Shown: positions 1 through 7,898 of the stretch, one piece after another
Layout of the letters: each line of letters opens with the position of its first letter
How positions within the stretch are numbered: the stretch's first letter is position 1
Source: Pontibacter chinhatensis
GTDB lineage: Bacteria > Bacteroidota > Bacteroidia > Cytophagales > Hymenobacteraceae
Assembly (NCBI RefSeq): GCF_900113285.1
Contig: NZ_FOOT01000001.1
Location: 1,216,064 to 1,280,063, forward strand
Length of the DNA: 64,000 nt
Direction of reading: 5' to 3'
Notes under the pieces: model-generated
Told to the model about the DNA's origin: nothing
The model's database searches: none
What the model saw: the letters and a program-made list of their open reading frames with translations, nothing else
Program-made: the position numbers and the translations under genes

Positions 1-2
1 TT

Positions 3-806
3 ATACTTGGCTCGGTGCTGGGCCTGCTGGCTTTCCTCTTTGATCCGTTCGCCGCTCCTTCAGAAGCTTATACCGCAGGCGGACTTTTCCTGTTATTCCT
101 CTGCTCCGCGCTCCTCATTCCCTATCCAGTGATGGAAGAGCGAGCGTTCAACCTGTTCGGCCTCAATGCCCCTTCGTGGTCCTTGTTCTGGGAATACGTT
201 GCTAACATTGTGTATGCCCTTGTCCTCTACAGGCTCTCCCGCCGCAGCTTAGTTGTTTTGACAGCCCTAGCCGCGATTACCCTTTGTTTTGTTAGCTACC
301 GTGCTGGCAATCTCTTGGGCGGCTGGGCAGGAGAGAACTTCCTGGACGGCGGTGCGCGTATCGCCTACTCCTTCTCTGCAGGACTGTTAATCTACCGTTC
401 TAACTGGATAATCAAAAACAACCTCGGCTTCATCGGCCTGGCTGTTTTGCTGTCGCTGGCCTTTGTGATGCCCCACTTTGATGGATGGAACTGGGTAACA
501 GAGGCGCTGGTTGTCCTGTTTTATTTCCCGCTACTTGTTGCATTAGGAGCCGGTTCCAGCCTGTCGCCAGGAGTTAAAAAACTCTGCGTGTTCTCCGGGA
601 ATATCTCCTACCCCCTCTACATGACCCACTACGCCGTCATCTGGATATTTGGCAACTATTTCACAAGCCAAAAGCCCGGAACAAACGAGCTGTTTCTTAT
701 CGTGTCGATAGGAACACTTCTGTTGGTGGGCTTTGCCTATCTCGTGATGGTAGTGTATGATGTGCCTGTGAGGAGGTACCTGAGCAGCAAGAGGCATCAA
801 AAATAG
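3..806 (+). CDS. Acyltransferase family 3 membrane protein, 3' part
   Basis: This is the C-terminal portion of an integral-membrane O-acyltransferase of the acyltransferase 3 / OafA family (PF01757), which transfers acyl groups to cell-surface sugars or peptidoglycan. The frame is open to the left edge, so the N-terminal part, including the usual catalytic His, is outside the window; the GTG at 15 is not a convincing start. Several hydrophobic helices are visible, with the family motif NAPSWSLFWEYVANIVYAL (residues about 51-68 counted from 15) and a late SGNISYPLYMTHYAV motif typical of the last helices. A terminator follows at 846-883. The substrate cannot be told from this part. Confidence 0.85.
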   Translation: MLGSVLGLLAFLFDPFAAPSEAYTAGGLFLLFLCSALLIPYPVMEERAFNLFGLNAPSWSLFWEYVANIVYALVLYRLSRRSLVVLTALAAITLCFVSYRAGNLLGGWAGENFLDGGARIAYSFSAGLLIYRSNWIIKNNLGFIGLAVLLSLAFVMPHFDGWNWVTEALVVLFYFPLLVALGAGSSLSPGVKKLCVFSGNISYPLYMTHYAVIWIFGNYFTSQKPGTNELFLIVSIGTLLLVGFAYLVMVVYDVPVRRYLSSKRHQK

Positions 807-1191
807 GCTTAGCAACCGTAGTTATACTTTAGCCACGCCTTTCCAAACGGCCAGCAGAGGACTCCTCCGCTGGCCGTTTTCTTTTTAAGCAATAGAAATC
901 CGGATCTCGGGGAGCATTCGAATCAGGCCCTGCCCCCGCTCAACAACGGAATGCTCCCGCAAAGTCAGCTACCAAAACCGCGGGGATAAGGCCAACGAAC
1001 AGCATCAAAACAACTGGCTTCTGCCCTGCTCCGTTTTCAGCAAAAAGAACCCGTTCTGAGCTACAATCCATAACATTGATTTAGCTCTAGTAAACACTCC
1101 AAATCAGCATTCTTACTTTAATATATTGACCATTAACACATTAAAGTCGATTTAATTAGCATATATAGAAAATAGTTTCCATATTACCGGC
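807..1191. other. Intergenic region, no gene seen
   Basis: Besides the terminator at 846-883 there is a separate inverted repeat, GGGAGCATTC (910-919) and GAATGCTCCC (949-958), with a 29-nt spacer of unknown role. The stretch 1080-1190 is AT-rich and must carry the thr operon promoter. I could not find a clean TAnnTTTG -7 element there. Confidence 0.5.
846..883 (+). terminator. Rho-independent terminator after the acyltransferase gene
   Basis: An inverted repeat with arms around ACGGCCAGC / GCTGGCCGT, extended inward with one mismatch (about 16 bp in all), is followed by a T-rich stretch. It lies 40 bp after the acyltransferase stop. Confidence 0.8.
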
Positions 1192-1200
1192 ATGCAATCC

Positions 1201-1314
1201 ATGAGCAACAACCTGTTTTCAACTACCATTATTATCTCCACCGGGATCATTACGATTACCGGGACAACAGGCTATTGCACATGGGGTAAGGAATATTATC
1301 GTAGTATGAGTTAG
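1201..1314 (+). CDS. thrL: thr operon leader peptide (37 aa)
   Basis: A short reading frame, too small for ordinary ORF calling, encodes a 37-residue peptide with 8 Thr and 6 Ile. Thirteen of these fall in the 16-residue run TTIIISTGIITITGTT. An in-frame ATG at 1192 would add three residues. The stop is at 1312-1314, 22 bp before a strong terminator hairpin that directly precedes thrA. This matches the known logic of thr attenuation in enterobacteria: ribosome stalling at Thr/Ile codons when charged tRNA is scarce lets transcription continue into the operon. The peptide shows no sequence kinship to E. coli ThrL beyond this composition. I infer function from composition, position and the hairpin; the competing antiterminator pairing is not obvious by eye. 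Confidence 0.85.
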   Translation: MSNNLFSTTIIISTGIITITGTTGYCTWGKEYYRSMS

Positions 1315-1335
1315 AAAAAACACATCATAACCTAC

Positions 1336-1377
1336 AAAAAGGCCTTCCTCATTTCCTGAGGAAGGCCTTTTTGTTTT
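1336..1377 (+). terminator. Attenuator terminator upstream of thrA
   Basis: Perfect 16-bp arms (1336-1351 and 1357-1372, core AGGCCTTCCTCA / TGAGGAAGGCCT) surround a 5-nt loop and are followed by TTGTTTT. The hairpin sits between the Thr/Ile leader peptide and the thrA start at 1392, so it would end transcription before the operon when threonine and isoleucine are plentiful. Confidence 0.85.
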
Positions 1378-1391
1378 AACCCCTTTACAAC

Positions 1392-3842
1392 ATGAAAATC
1401 CTGAAATTCGGAGGTACCTCGGTCGGATCCGCGCAATCGATCAGCACCCTGGTGCAACTAGTTAAAGAGCAAAAGCAGCAGGACGAGGCAGTGGCCGTCG
1501 TCTGCTCGGCCATGAGCGGGGTGACTAACACCCTCTTACAGCTCGTGGCAGAAGCGTCGGCAGGCAAAGAATATGGGACCGGGCTAAAGACGATCGAGGA
1601 CCGCCATTTTGCGCTGGTGAAGACCCTGTTGGAGGTAAAGCACCAGAATGTAGCCCTGCTGGGACTTCGGCTATACTTTAATGAGCTGGAAGAATTGCTG
1701 GCAGGAGTCCGGGCACTGGGCGAAGCTTCTCCCCGAACCAACGATCGGGTAGTGGCCTACGGCGAGCTCTGCTCCAACTACACCATCGCGCACGTGCTCA
1801 GGCAGCATGGGGTCAAGGCGGTGTTTGCCGATGCCCGCCAGCTCATCAGAACGGACAGCAACCATGGCAGCGCCGCCGTGGACGAAGCGCTGACAAACCA
1901 GCTCGTAAACGATTTCTTCAGCCAGCACCCCAGCGCCGTTCCCGTGATCACAGGTTTTATCGCCTCCGACCTGCACAGTAACACCACCACGCTGGGCCGT
2001 GGAGGCTCCGACTATACGGCCGCTCTGGTAGGCGCCGCTGTGGGCGCCGACCAGGTGCAGATCTGGACAGACGTGGATGGCTTCATGACAGCAGACCCGC
2101 GGCTGGTAAAGAAGGCTTTTCCACTCAAACAACTGTCTTACAACGAGGCCATTGAGCTTTCATACTTTGGCGCCAAGGTCGTGCACCCGCCTACCATGCT
2201 GCCGGCTATTGCCAAGGGTATCCCGATTGTGGTCAAAAACACCTTTAACCCCTCCTTTTCCGGGACCCTCATTGGCCCCAAAGCCTCTGTGAACGGCTCC
2301 CTGGTGAAAGGTATTACTTCTATTCCTGTAGTCAGCATGCTCACGGTGCAGGGTGGCGGTATGGTCGGGTACAAGGGCTTTAGCGGCCGCCTGTTCAGCG
2401 CCCTGGCCCAGGCAGGCGTAAACGTCATCCTCATCACGCAGGCCAGCTCGGAGCACAGCATCACCCTTGCCGTGTCACCAGCGGAGGCCCGGGCTGCCAG
2501 TACCGCCATTGAGGCAGAATTCGGGTATGAGCTGCTGTCCGGCAGGCTTTCCAAACCCACGGTAGAGGAAGGGTACAGCGTGATGGCTGTAGTCGGGGAG
2601 AACATGAAGCAGGCCATCGGACTGTCAGGCAAGCTCTTCAGCGCGCTCGGGCGCAGTGGCGTGAACATCAATGCTATCGCACAGGGCTCCTCTGAGCTTA
2701 ACATCTCCGTCGTGGTGAGCAGCGAAGACCTGTCCAAGGCGCTGAACTCTGTGCACGACGCGCTTTTTCTGTCGCCTGTGAAAACGCTGAATGTATACTG
2801 CTGCGGCACCGGCAATATCGGCGCCACCCTGCTCCGGCAGCTGGAGCAGCACCAGGAGCACCTGCAGGCCAGCCGGCACCTGAGAATCAACCTGGCGGGC
2901 GTGTGCAACAGCCGACAGATGCTCTGGAACCGTGACGGCATCAGCCTTAAAAACTGGCAAGACGAGCTCGTGGAGAATGGGGAGCAGGCCGACCTGGAGC
3001 GCTTTATGGAGCAGGCGGTGTCTCTCAACCTGCCCAACTCCGTTTTTATAGACAACACCGGCAGCGCTGACGTGGCCAGTAGCTACAGGCAGTTATTCGA
3101 GCAGAGTTTCTCAGTCGTTACATGCAACAAAATCCGCAACTGCGGCACCTTCTCTGACTACTACAAGGACAAGCAGGTGGTGCGCAAGTATGGCGTGGAC
3201 TATTACTTTGAGACAAATGTGGGTGCCGGCCTGCCGGTCATCAAGACACTCCACGACCTGCTTATCAGCGGAGACCAGGTGCTGAAGATAGAGGCCATTC
3301 TATCCGGCACTATCTCCTACATCTTCAACGAGTACAAAGGCGACAAAACTTTTGCAGCGGTCGTGCGGGAGGCGCAGCAGAAAGGCTTTACAGAACCCGA
3401 CCCGCGGGATGATCTCAGCGGGCTGGACTTTGCCCGGAAAATGCTCATCCTGGCCCGCGAAACAGGGCTTCCGATGGAGCTGCCGGAGGTGCAGATACAA
3501 CCTATTCTGCCGGAAAACTGCGTTGCTGCCCCTACGGTGGAGGCCTTTTACCAGGAGTTGGAAAAATCTGAACCTTACTTTGCCAGATTGAAAGAAGAAG
3601 CGGCGGCCTCAGGGAAAGTACTGCGCTACATCGGCTCGCTGGAGGATGGAAAGGTAAAGATAGCGCTGGTCATGGCCGGTCCCGAACACCCCTTCTTTGG
3701 CCTTTCCGGCAGCGACAACATCATCTCCTTTACCACAGAGCGCTACCGGCTAAACCCGATGGTGATCAAAGGGCCAGGTGCCGGCGCCGAGGTAACGGCC
3801 GCCGGGGTATTGGCAGACTTGGTACGGGTGGCAGCTTATTAA
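1392..3842 (+). CDS. thrA: Bifunctional aspartokinase / homoserine dehydrogenase
   Basis: The 816-residue protein catalyses the first and third steps from aspartate to threonine and methionine: ATP-dependent phosphorylation of aspartate, and NAD(P)H reduction of aspartate semialdehyde to homoserine. The N-terminal kinase begins with KFGGTSVGS (residues 5-13). Two ACT-type regulatory domains lie at about 319-360 and 399-441 and probably sense an end product such as threonine. The dehydrogenase domain starts near 465 with the dinucleotide-binding motif CCGTGNIGATLL, and its catalytic-domain signature ILSGTISYIFNEY is near 636. Length matches the fused enterobacterial-type ThrA (about 820 aa). 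It is the first gene of thrABC, 18 bp before thrB and downstream of the attenuator. Cytoplasmic. Confidence 0.97.
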   Translation: MKILKFGGTSVGSAQSISTLVQLVKEQKQQDEAVAVVCSAMSGVTNTLLQLVAEASAGKEYGTGLKTIEDRHFALVKTLLEVKHQNVALLGLRLYFNELEELLAGVRALGEASPRTNDRVVAYGELCSNYTIAHVLRQHGVKAVFADARQLIRTDSNHGSAAVDEALTNQLVNDFFSQHPSAVPVITGFIASDLHSNTTTLGRGGSDYTAALVGAAVGADQVQIWTDVDGFMTADPRLVKKAFPLKQLSYNEAIELSYFGAKVVHPPTMLPAIAKGIPIVVKNTFNPSFSGTLIGPKASVNGSLVKGITSIPVVSMLTVQGGGMVGYKGFSGRLFSALAQAGVNVILITQASSEHSITLAVSPAEARAASTAIEAEFGYELLSGRLSKPTVEEGYSVMAVVGENMKQAIGLSGKLFSALGRSGVNINAIAQGSSELNISVVVSSEDLSKALNSVHDALFLSPVKTLNVYCCGTGNIGATLLRQLEQHQEHLQASRHLRINLAGVCNSRQMLWNRDGISLKNWQDELVENGEQADLERFMEQAVSLNLPNSVFIDNTGSADVASSYRQLFEQSFSVVTCNKIRNCGTFSDYYKDKQVVRKYGVDYYFETNVGAGLPVIKTLHDLLISGDQVLKIEAILSGTISYIFNEYKGDKTFAAVVREAQQKGFTEPDPRDDLSGLDFARKMLILARETGLPMELPEVQIQPILPENCVAAPTVEAFYQELEKSEPYFARLKEEAAASGKVLRYIGSLEDGKVKIALVMAGPEHPFFGLSGSDNIISFTTERYRLNPMVIKGPGAGAEVTAAGVLADLVRVAAY

Positions 3843-3860
3843 CCTTAAAAAGAAGAACAC

Positions 3861-4814
3861 ATGAAATCAATAAAAGTATTTGCCCCGGCCACTGTCGCCA
3901 ACCTGAGCTGCGGCTATGATGTGCTGGGCCTTGCCGTGCATGCGCCTGGCGATGAAGTGATCATGCACCTCAACAACAGCGGACAGGTGACACTGGACGT
4001 GCTGGAGGGTGACGAAGGACGCTTGCCCCGAAACCCCGAGAAGAATACGGTGAGCGCCGTGGTCATCAGCTACCTTCGGCACTTAGGGGTAACGCAGGGA
4101 GTGAGCATTGAGCTCTACAAGCTGATGCCCTTTGGCAGTGGCCTGGGCTCCAGCTCCGCCAGTGCTGTGGCCGGACTGGTGGCAATAAATGAGCTAATGG
4201 GGCAGCCCCTGACGAGAGAAGAACTGCTGCCTTTTGCCATGGAGGGGGAACGGCTGGCCTGTGGCAACGCCCATGCCGATAACGTGGCTCCTGCCCTGCT
4301 GGGCGGCCTGGTGCTGGTGCGCAGCTACCATCCACTGGATGTGGTCCGGCTGCCGGTACCGCAGGGACTATCCTGCGCATTAGTATACCCGCATGTAGAA
4401 ATTCCCACACGGGAGGCGCGGCAGATTCTCAAGACGCACATCCCGCTTCGGGATGCTGTGACGCAATGGGGTAACGTGGCAGGTCTGGTGGCGGGCTTTT
4501 GTACCAGCGACCTGGGCCTGATCAGCCGGAGCATGCAGGACGTGGTGATAGAACCCATGCGCGCCATGCTCATCCCCTGCTTCGATGAACTGCGGCAGCT
4601 TGCGCTGGAGCAGCAGGCGCTCGGCTTTGGTATCTCCGGCTCCGGCCCCTCTGTATTTGCACTTTGCAGCAGCCTCGCCGTTGCCCATAAGGTAACAGCC
4701 GCCTTAGAGGCAAAGCTATCCGAGGCGGGCATCGGCAGCACCGCCTATGTCTCGGAGATAAACTTGCAGGGGCCAGTAGTAAAAAACGTTCAACCTGTTT
4801 TAGCCAAAGCATAA
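3861..4814 (+). CDS. thrB: Homoserine kinase
   Basis: The 317-residue GHMP-family kinase phosphorylates homoserine to O-phosphohomoserine with ATP. The ATP-binding loop PFGSGLGSSSAS is at residues 90-101, and the N-terminal APATVANLSCGYDVLGLAV segment (9-26) is typical of ThrB. A late GFGISGSGPSVFAL motif is the third GHMP signature. Its stop codon overlaps the thrC start (TAATG), indicating translational coupling inside the thr operon. Confidence 0.97.
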   Translation: MKSIKVFAPATVANLSCGYDVLGLAVHAPGDEVIMHLNNSGQVTLDVLEGDEGRLPRNPEKNTVSAVVISYLRHLGVTQGVSIELYKLMPFGSGLGSSSASAVAGLVAINELMGQPLTREELLPFAMEGERLACGNAHADNVAPALLGGLVLVRSYHPLDVVRLPVPQGLSCALVYPHVEIPTREARQILKTHIPLRDAVTQWGNVAGLVAGFCTSDLGLISRSMQDVVIEPMRAMLIPCFDELRQLALEQQALGFGISGSGPSVFALCSSLAVAHKVTAALEAKLSEAGIGSTAYVSEINLQGPVVKNVQPVLAKA

Positions 4815-6115
4815 TGTTATATAGCAGCACTAGCCGACTAACAACACACGTACCTCTGGAGAAGGCGGTATTAAAAGGGCTGGCCGATGATGGAGGCCTT
4901 TACATGCCTGCGTCTGTCCCTGTGCTCCCACCGGCTTTCCTGGAAAGCCTGCACCAGCTTTCTCTCCAGGAAATAGCTTATACCGTCGCCTCTGCATTTC
5001 TGCAGGAAGATGTTCCGGCTCAGGTTCTAAAATCTTTGGTGGAGGAAGTCCTGAACTTCGAGATTCCGCTGGTCAAGGTGGAAAAGGATATCTATAGCCT
5101 GGAGCTGTTCCATGGCCCGACCATGGCGTTCAAGGATGTGGGCGCCCGCTTTATGTCGCGGCTGATGGCCTACTTCACCCGGGGTAAAAACGAGGCGTTG
5201 AAAGTGATCGTGGCTACCTCCGGCGATACGGGCAGCGCCGTGGCGGCCGGATTCCACCAGGTGCAGGGTATACAGGTATACATCCTTTACCCAAAAGGAA
5301 AGGTAAGCCCACTGCAGCAAAAGCAGCTCACCACCTGGGGCGATAATATCACGGCCATTGAGGTTGAAGGCACGTTTGACGATTGCCAGCGATTGGCCAA
5401 GCAGGCACTGGCCGACCAGGAGCTCAACCAGCGTCATCTGCTCACCTCGGCCAACAGCATCAACATTGCACGGCTCATCCCACAGTCGTTCTATTACTTT
5501 TATGCGTATGGCCAGCTGCAGCAGCAGGATAAGCCTATCGTGTTCAGCGTACCCAGCGGCAATTTCGGTAACCTGACTGGTGGCTTGCTCGCCGCCGCCA
5601 TGGGTTTACCGGTACACCGTTTCATCGCCGCCACCAATGCTAACGATGTCGTGCCGCAGTACCTCCAGACCGGGGTATACGCACCCAAGCCCTCCGTGCA
5701 AACCATCAGCAATGCCATGGACGTAGGCAGCCCCAGCAACTACGCCCGCATGGAAGCCTTATTTAGTGGAGAGCTGGAGCAGTTCCGCCGTCGCATCGCT
5801 GGCTATACTTTCACCGATGAGGAAACCCAAAAAACCATACGGGAGGTGTACCAGCGGAACGGCTACCTCCTGGACCCGCACGGAGCAGTAGCCTTCAGCG
5901 GAGCCCGGAAACTCCTTTCCCAAACCAAGGAACCAACCATTGCCGTCTTTCTGGAAACAGCGCACCCGGCCAAATTCAGGGAAGTCATGGAAGATACGTT
6001 GGGAGAGGCTATTGCCATACCTGCCAAGCTACAGCGATTTGCGGAAAAGCAGGAACACATCGTGCCGATGCAGAATAGCTTTGAGGAGTTGAAGAGTATA
6101 CTTTCGGAAGTATAA
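4814..6115 (+). CDS. thrC: Threonine synthase
   Basis: The 433-residue PLP enzyme converts O-phosphohomoserine to threonine. The PLP-binding lysine is Lys107 in HGPTMAFKDVGARF, preceded by the ThrC-type N-terminal domain (VPLEKAVLKGLADDGGLYMP). ATSGDTGSAVA (about 137-147) is the phosphate-binding loop region. The start overlaps the thrB stop, and this is the last gene of the operon. The gene ends with the codons GAA GTA TAA, so the recurrent AAGTATA heptamer of this genome covers the stop codon. Confidence 0.97.
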   Translation: MLYSSTSRLTTHVPLEKAVLKGLADDGGLYMPASVPVLPPAFLESLHQLSLQEIAYTVASAFLQEDVPAQVLKSLVEEVLNFEIPLVKVEKDIYSLELFHGPTMAFKDVGARFMSRLMAYFTRGKNEALKVIVATSGDTGSAVAAGFHQVQGIQVYILYPKGKVSPLQQKQLTTWGDNITAIEVEGTFDDCQRLAKQALADQELNQRHLLTSANSINIARLIPQSFYYFYAYGQLQQQDKPIVFSVPSGNFGNLTGGLLAAAMGLPVHRFIAATNANDVVPQYLQTGVYAPKPSVQTISNAMDVGSPSNYARMEALFSGELEQFRRRIAGYTFTDEETQKTIREVYQRNGYLLDPHGAVAFSGARKLLSQTKEPTIAVFLETAHPAKFREVMEDTLGEAIAIPAKLQRFAEKQEHIVPMQNSFEELKSILSEV

Positions 6116-6523
6116 AGGAAGAGGGATGGCCCACTTAAGTGTCAAGATGCACCGTTTATGGTACCAAATCGCAAGGATGATATATGTTTACCCGGAGGCT
6201 TGCCAATTGACAGGGCCTTGTCCGGGAGGGAAAACCTACGTCCTTTAGCCTTTTTCAAAAATTACAGCCTGACCTGTTCCGAAGCAACTCGATTCCTCTT
6301 TAGCCGGGGTTTCTACCTGGGACATGGTTATAAACCTTGCAGCTCCTGACCAATTGCACCTGATCTCCTTCAAAAAATGGCAATGGATGCTGGTTTAGCT
6401 TTCCCCTTAATTAAATAGAGAATGGCTAATCCAGCATCCACAGATGCCACGCAGCAGAACACTTGTCTGCCCTTACAATAGACTGACCGCCTCACTTTAG
6501 TCGGCCAGTCTATTTAGGTTAAA
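6116..6523. other. Intergenic region between convergent thrC and susD
   Basis: No gene is supported. A 63-codon frame at 6158-6349 has no recognisable features. A hairpin with arms AATAGACTG (6477-6485) and CAGTCTATT (6506-6514) lies 10 bp after the SusD stop on the minus strand and may end transcription from one or both sides, but neither side has a strong T-tract. Confidence 0.5.
6477..6514 (-). terminator. Hairpin downstream of the SusD-like gene
   Basis: Nine-base perfect arms extended inward by an imperfect CCG/CGG pairing. It lies just past the end of the leftward SusC/SusD operon. The following sequence is not T-rich, so termination is likely but not certain. Confidence 0.5.
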
Positions 6524-7885
6524 TCAGTAACCGGGGTTCTGCTCTTCCGGTCCCAGATCCGGATCAGCCAGAATTTCGCTGTTAGGAATCGGGAACAGGA
6601 ATTTGTTCTGGTCACTGATACCCAACACTGTTTCGGCCCTGCCAGTCCGTATCAGGTCAAACCAGCGGTGGCCCTCAAAGGCCAGTTCTACTTCCCGCTC
6701 CTGTTCCACGGCCAGCAGGGCTGCGTTCAGATCAGCTAGAACCAGCGGGGTAAGGTCAGCTCTTTTGCGAACTTCGTTCAGGTCCGACAATCCAGCCAGC
6801 AAGTTACTTTGCTTCAGCCTGGCCTCAGCCCGAATGAGGTACTGCTCAGCAATGCGCAGTATAAAGGCACCGTCCTCGCCAGTGGCAATTTTGCTATACT
6901 TTTGCCCGTACACAGTCTCCTTGCCGTTATCTACCTGCGAACCCAAAACAGCGCTTCGGGAGCCACCTACCTGTGGGTTGCGTAAGTCCTGAATGATACT
7001 GGCCGAAGGCTTCCACTCGTAGCGGCCGCCTTTGCTGCTGGTCAGCCAGTAGTTGGCGTGCGAGTTCCGGTCAGAGTTATCGTACACCAGTTCCAGGATG
7101 CTCTCTTCGGTAAGCTTACCTTTGTAAAACGCGCTGTATGGTTTTATCAGGCTGGCCTTGCCGCTGTTGATCACAAGCGTGCTATATTCCTCGGCTTTCT
7201 CCCAGTTCTGCTGGTACAAGTATAACCTGGCCTTCAGCGCCCAAACTGCCTCCTTTGAAGCCCTGGCACGGGAAGTGAGCGAAGGCAGGAAAGCTTCTGC
7301 CTGGTCCAGGTCGGCCAGCACCTGCCCGTAGGTTTGCTGCAGGGTAGCCCGCTTGATGCCCGCACCGCTGTTCTTATCAATTGTTGGCTTGAGCACGAGC
7401 GGCACTCCGCCCCAGGCGCGGCCCAGGTCGAAGTAGGAAAGGGCCCGCAGGAAATACGCCTCCCCCAGGATCTTCTGGCGCTGGGCCTCCGTCAGGTTGC
7501 GGTCCTCGATAGCAGGCACTTTGTCGATGAGGTTGTTCGACACGTTGATCACCCGGTAGATCTGGCTCCATACCGATTTAAGGGAGCTGTTCTCAGCCGG
7601 AATGGCGTTCAAATCAAACTGCTGGTAAAAGTTGTAGGAGCCGGACCAGTCTACTTCGTCGGCAGACAGATACGCCAGGGCCGGGTACTCGAAGCCGTAG
7701 TAATTGTTGCTCTGCAGTTCGCTATAGGCACCTAACAGGGCCGCTTCAGCGCTGCGTTTGTCGGTGATGGCCTGAGCTGTGGAAACGTCCAGCCTTGGCT
7801 CTGGCTCCAGGATGTTGTCGCAGCCAGAGAGCGATACCAGCAGGGCCAGCGCGAGTACTTTATAGTTGGTCAATATTTTCTTCAT
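6524..7885 (-). CDS. SusD/RagB-family outer-membrane lipoprotein (SAM-riboswitch operon)
   Basis: The 453-residue surface lipoprotein partners the SusC-like channel encoded immediately upstream and caps it to capture substrate. I chose the ATG at 7885 (MKKILTNYKV), not the in-frame start 27 bp upstream inside susC, because it gives a clean lipoprotein signal ending in LLVSLSGC (lipobox Cys about 22). It lies 14 bp after the susC stop. Family landmarks are ILGEAYFLRALSYFDLGRAWGGVPLV and the C-terminal AFEGHRWFDLIRTGRA, followed by LFPIPNSEI..DPDLGPEEQNPGY. The operon begins with a SAM-I riboswitch and faces a metallopeptidase gene. This makes a peptide or sulfur-compound substrate (as for the RagAB peptide importer) more plausible than a glycan. 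The substrate is inferred, not seen. Confidence 0.9.
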   Translation of the reverse strand: MKKILTNYKVLALALLVSLSGCDNILEPEPRLDVSTAQAITDKRSAEAALLGAYSELQSNNYYGFEYPALAYLSADEVDWSGSYNFYQQFDLNAIPAENSSLKSVWSQIYRVINVSNNLIDKVPAIEDRNLTEAQRQKILGEAYFLRALSYFDLGRAWGGVPLVLKPTIDKNSGAGIKRATLQQTYGQVLADLDQAEAFLPSLTSRARASKEAVWALKARLYLYQQNWEKAEEYSTLVINSGKASLIKPYSAFYKGKLTEESILELVYDNSDRNSHANYWLTSSKGGRYEWKPSASIIQDLRNPQVGGSRSAVLGSQVDNGKETVYGQKYSKIATGEDGAFILRIAEQYLIRAEARLKQSNLLAGLSDLNEVRKRADLTPLVLADLNAALLAVEQEREVELAFEGHRWFDLIRTGRAETVLGISDQNKFLFPIPNSEILADPDLGPEEQNPGY

Positions 7886-7898
7886 GATAATTGCCTGA

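Noticed and set aside
6158..6349. 63-codon frame after thrC
   Set aside because: No family, signal, neighbour logic or coding bias; it lies in a convergent intergenic gap.
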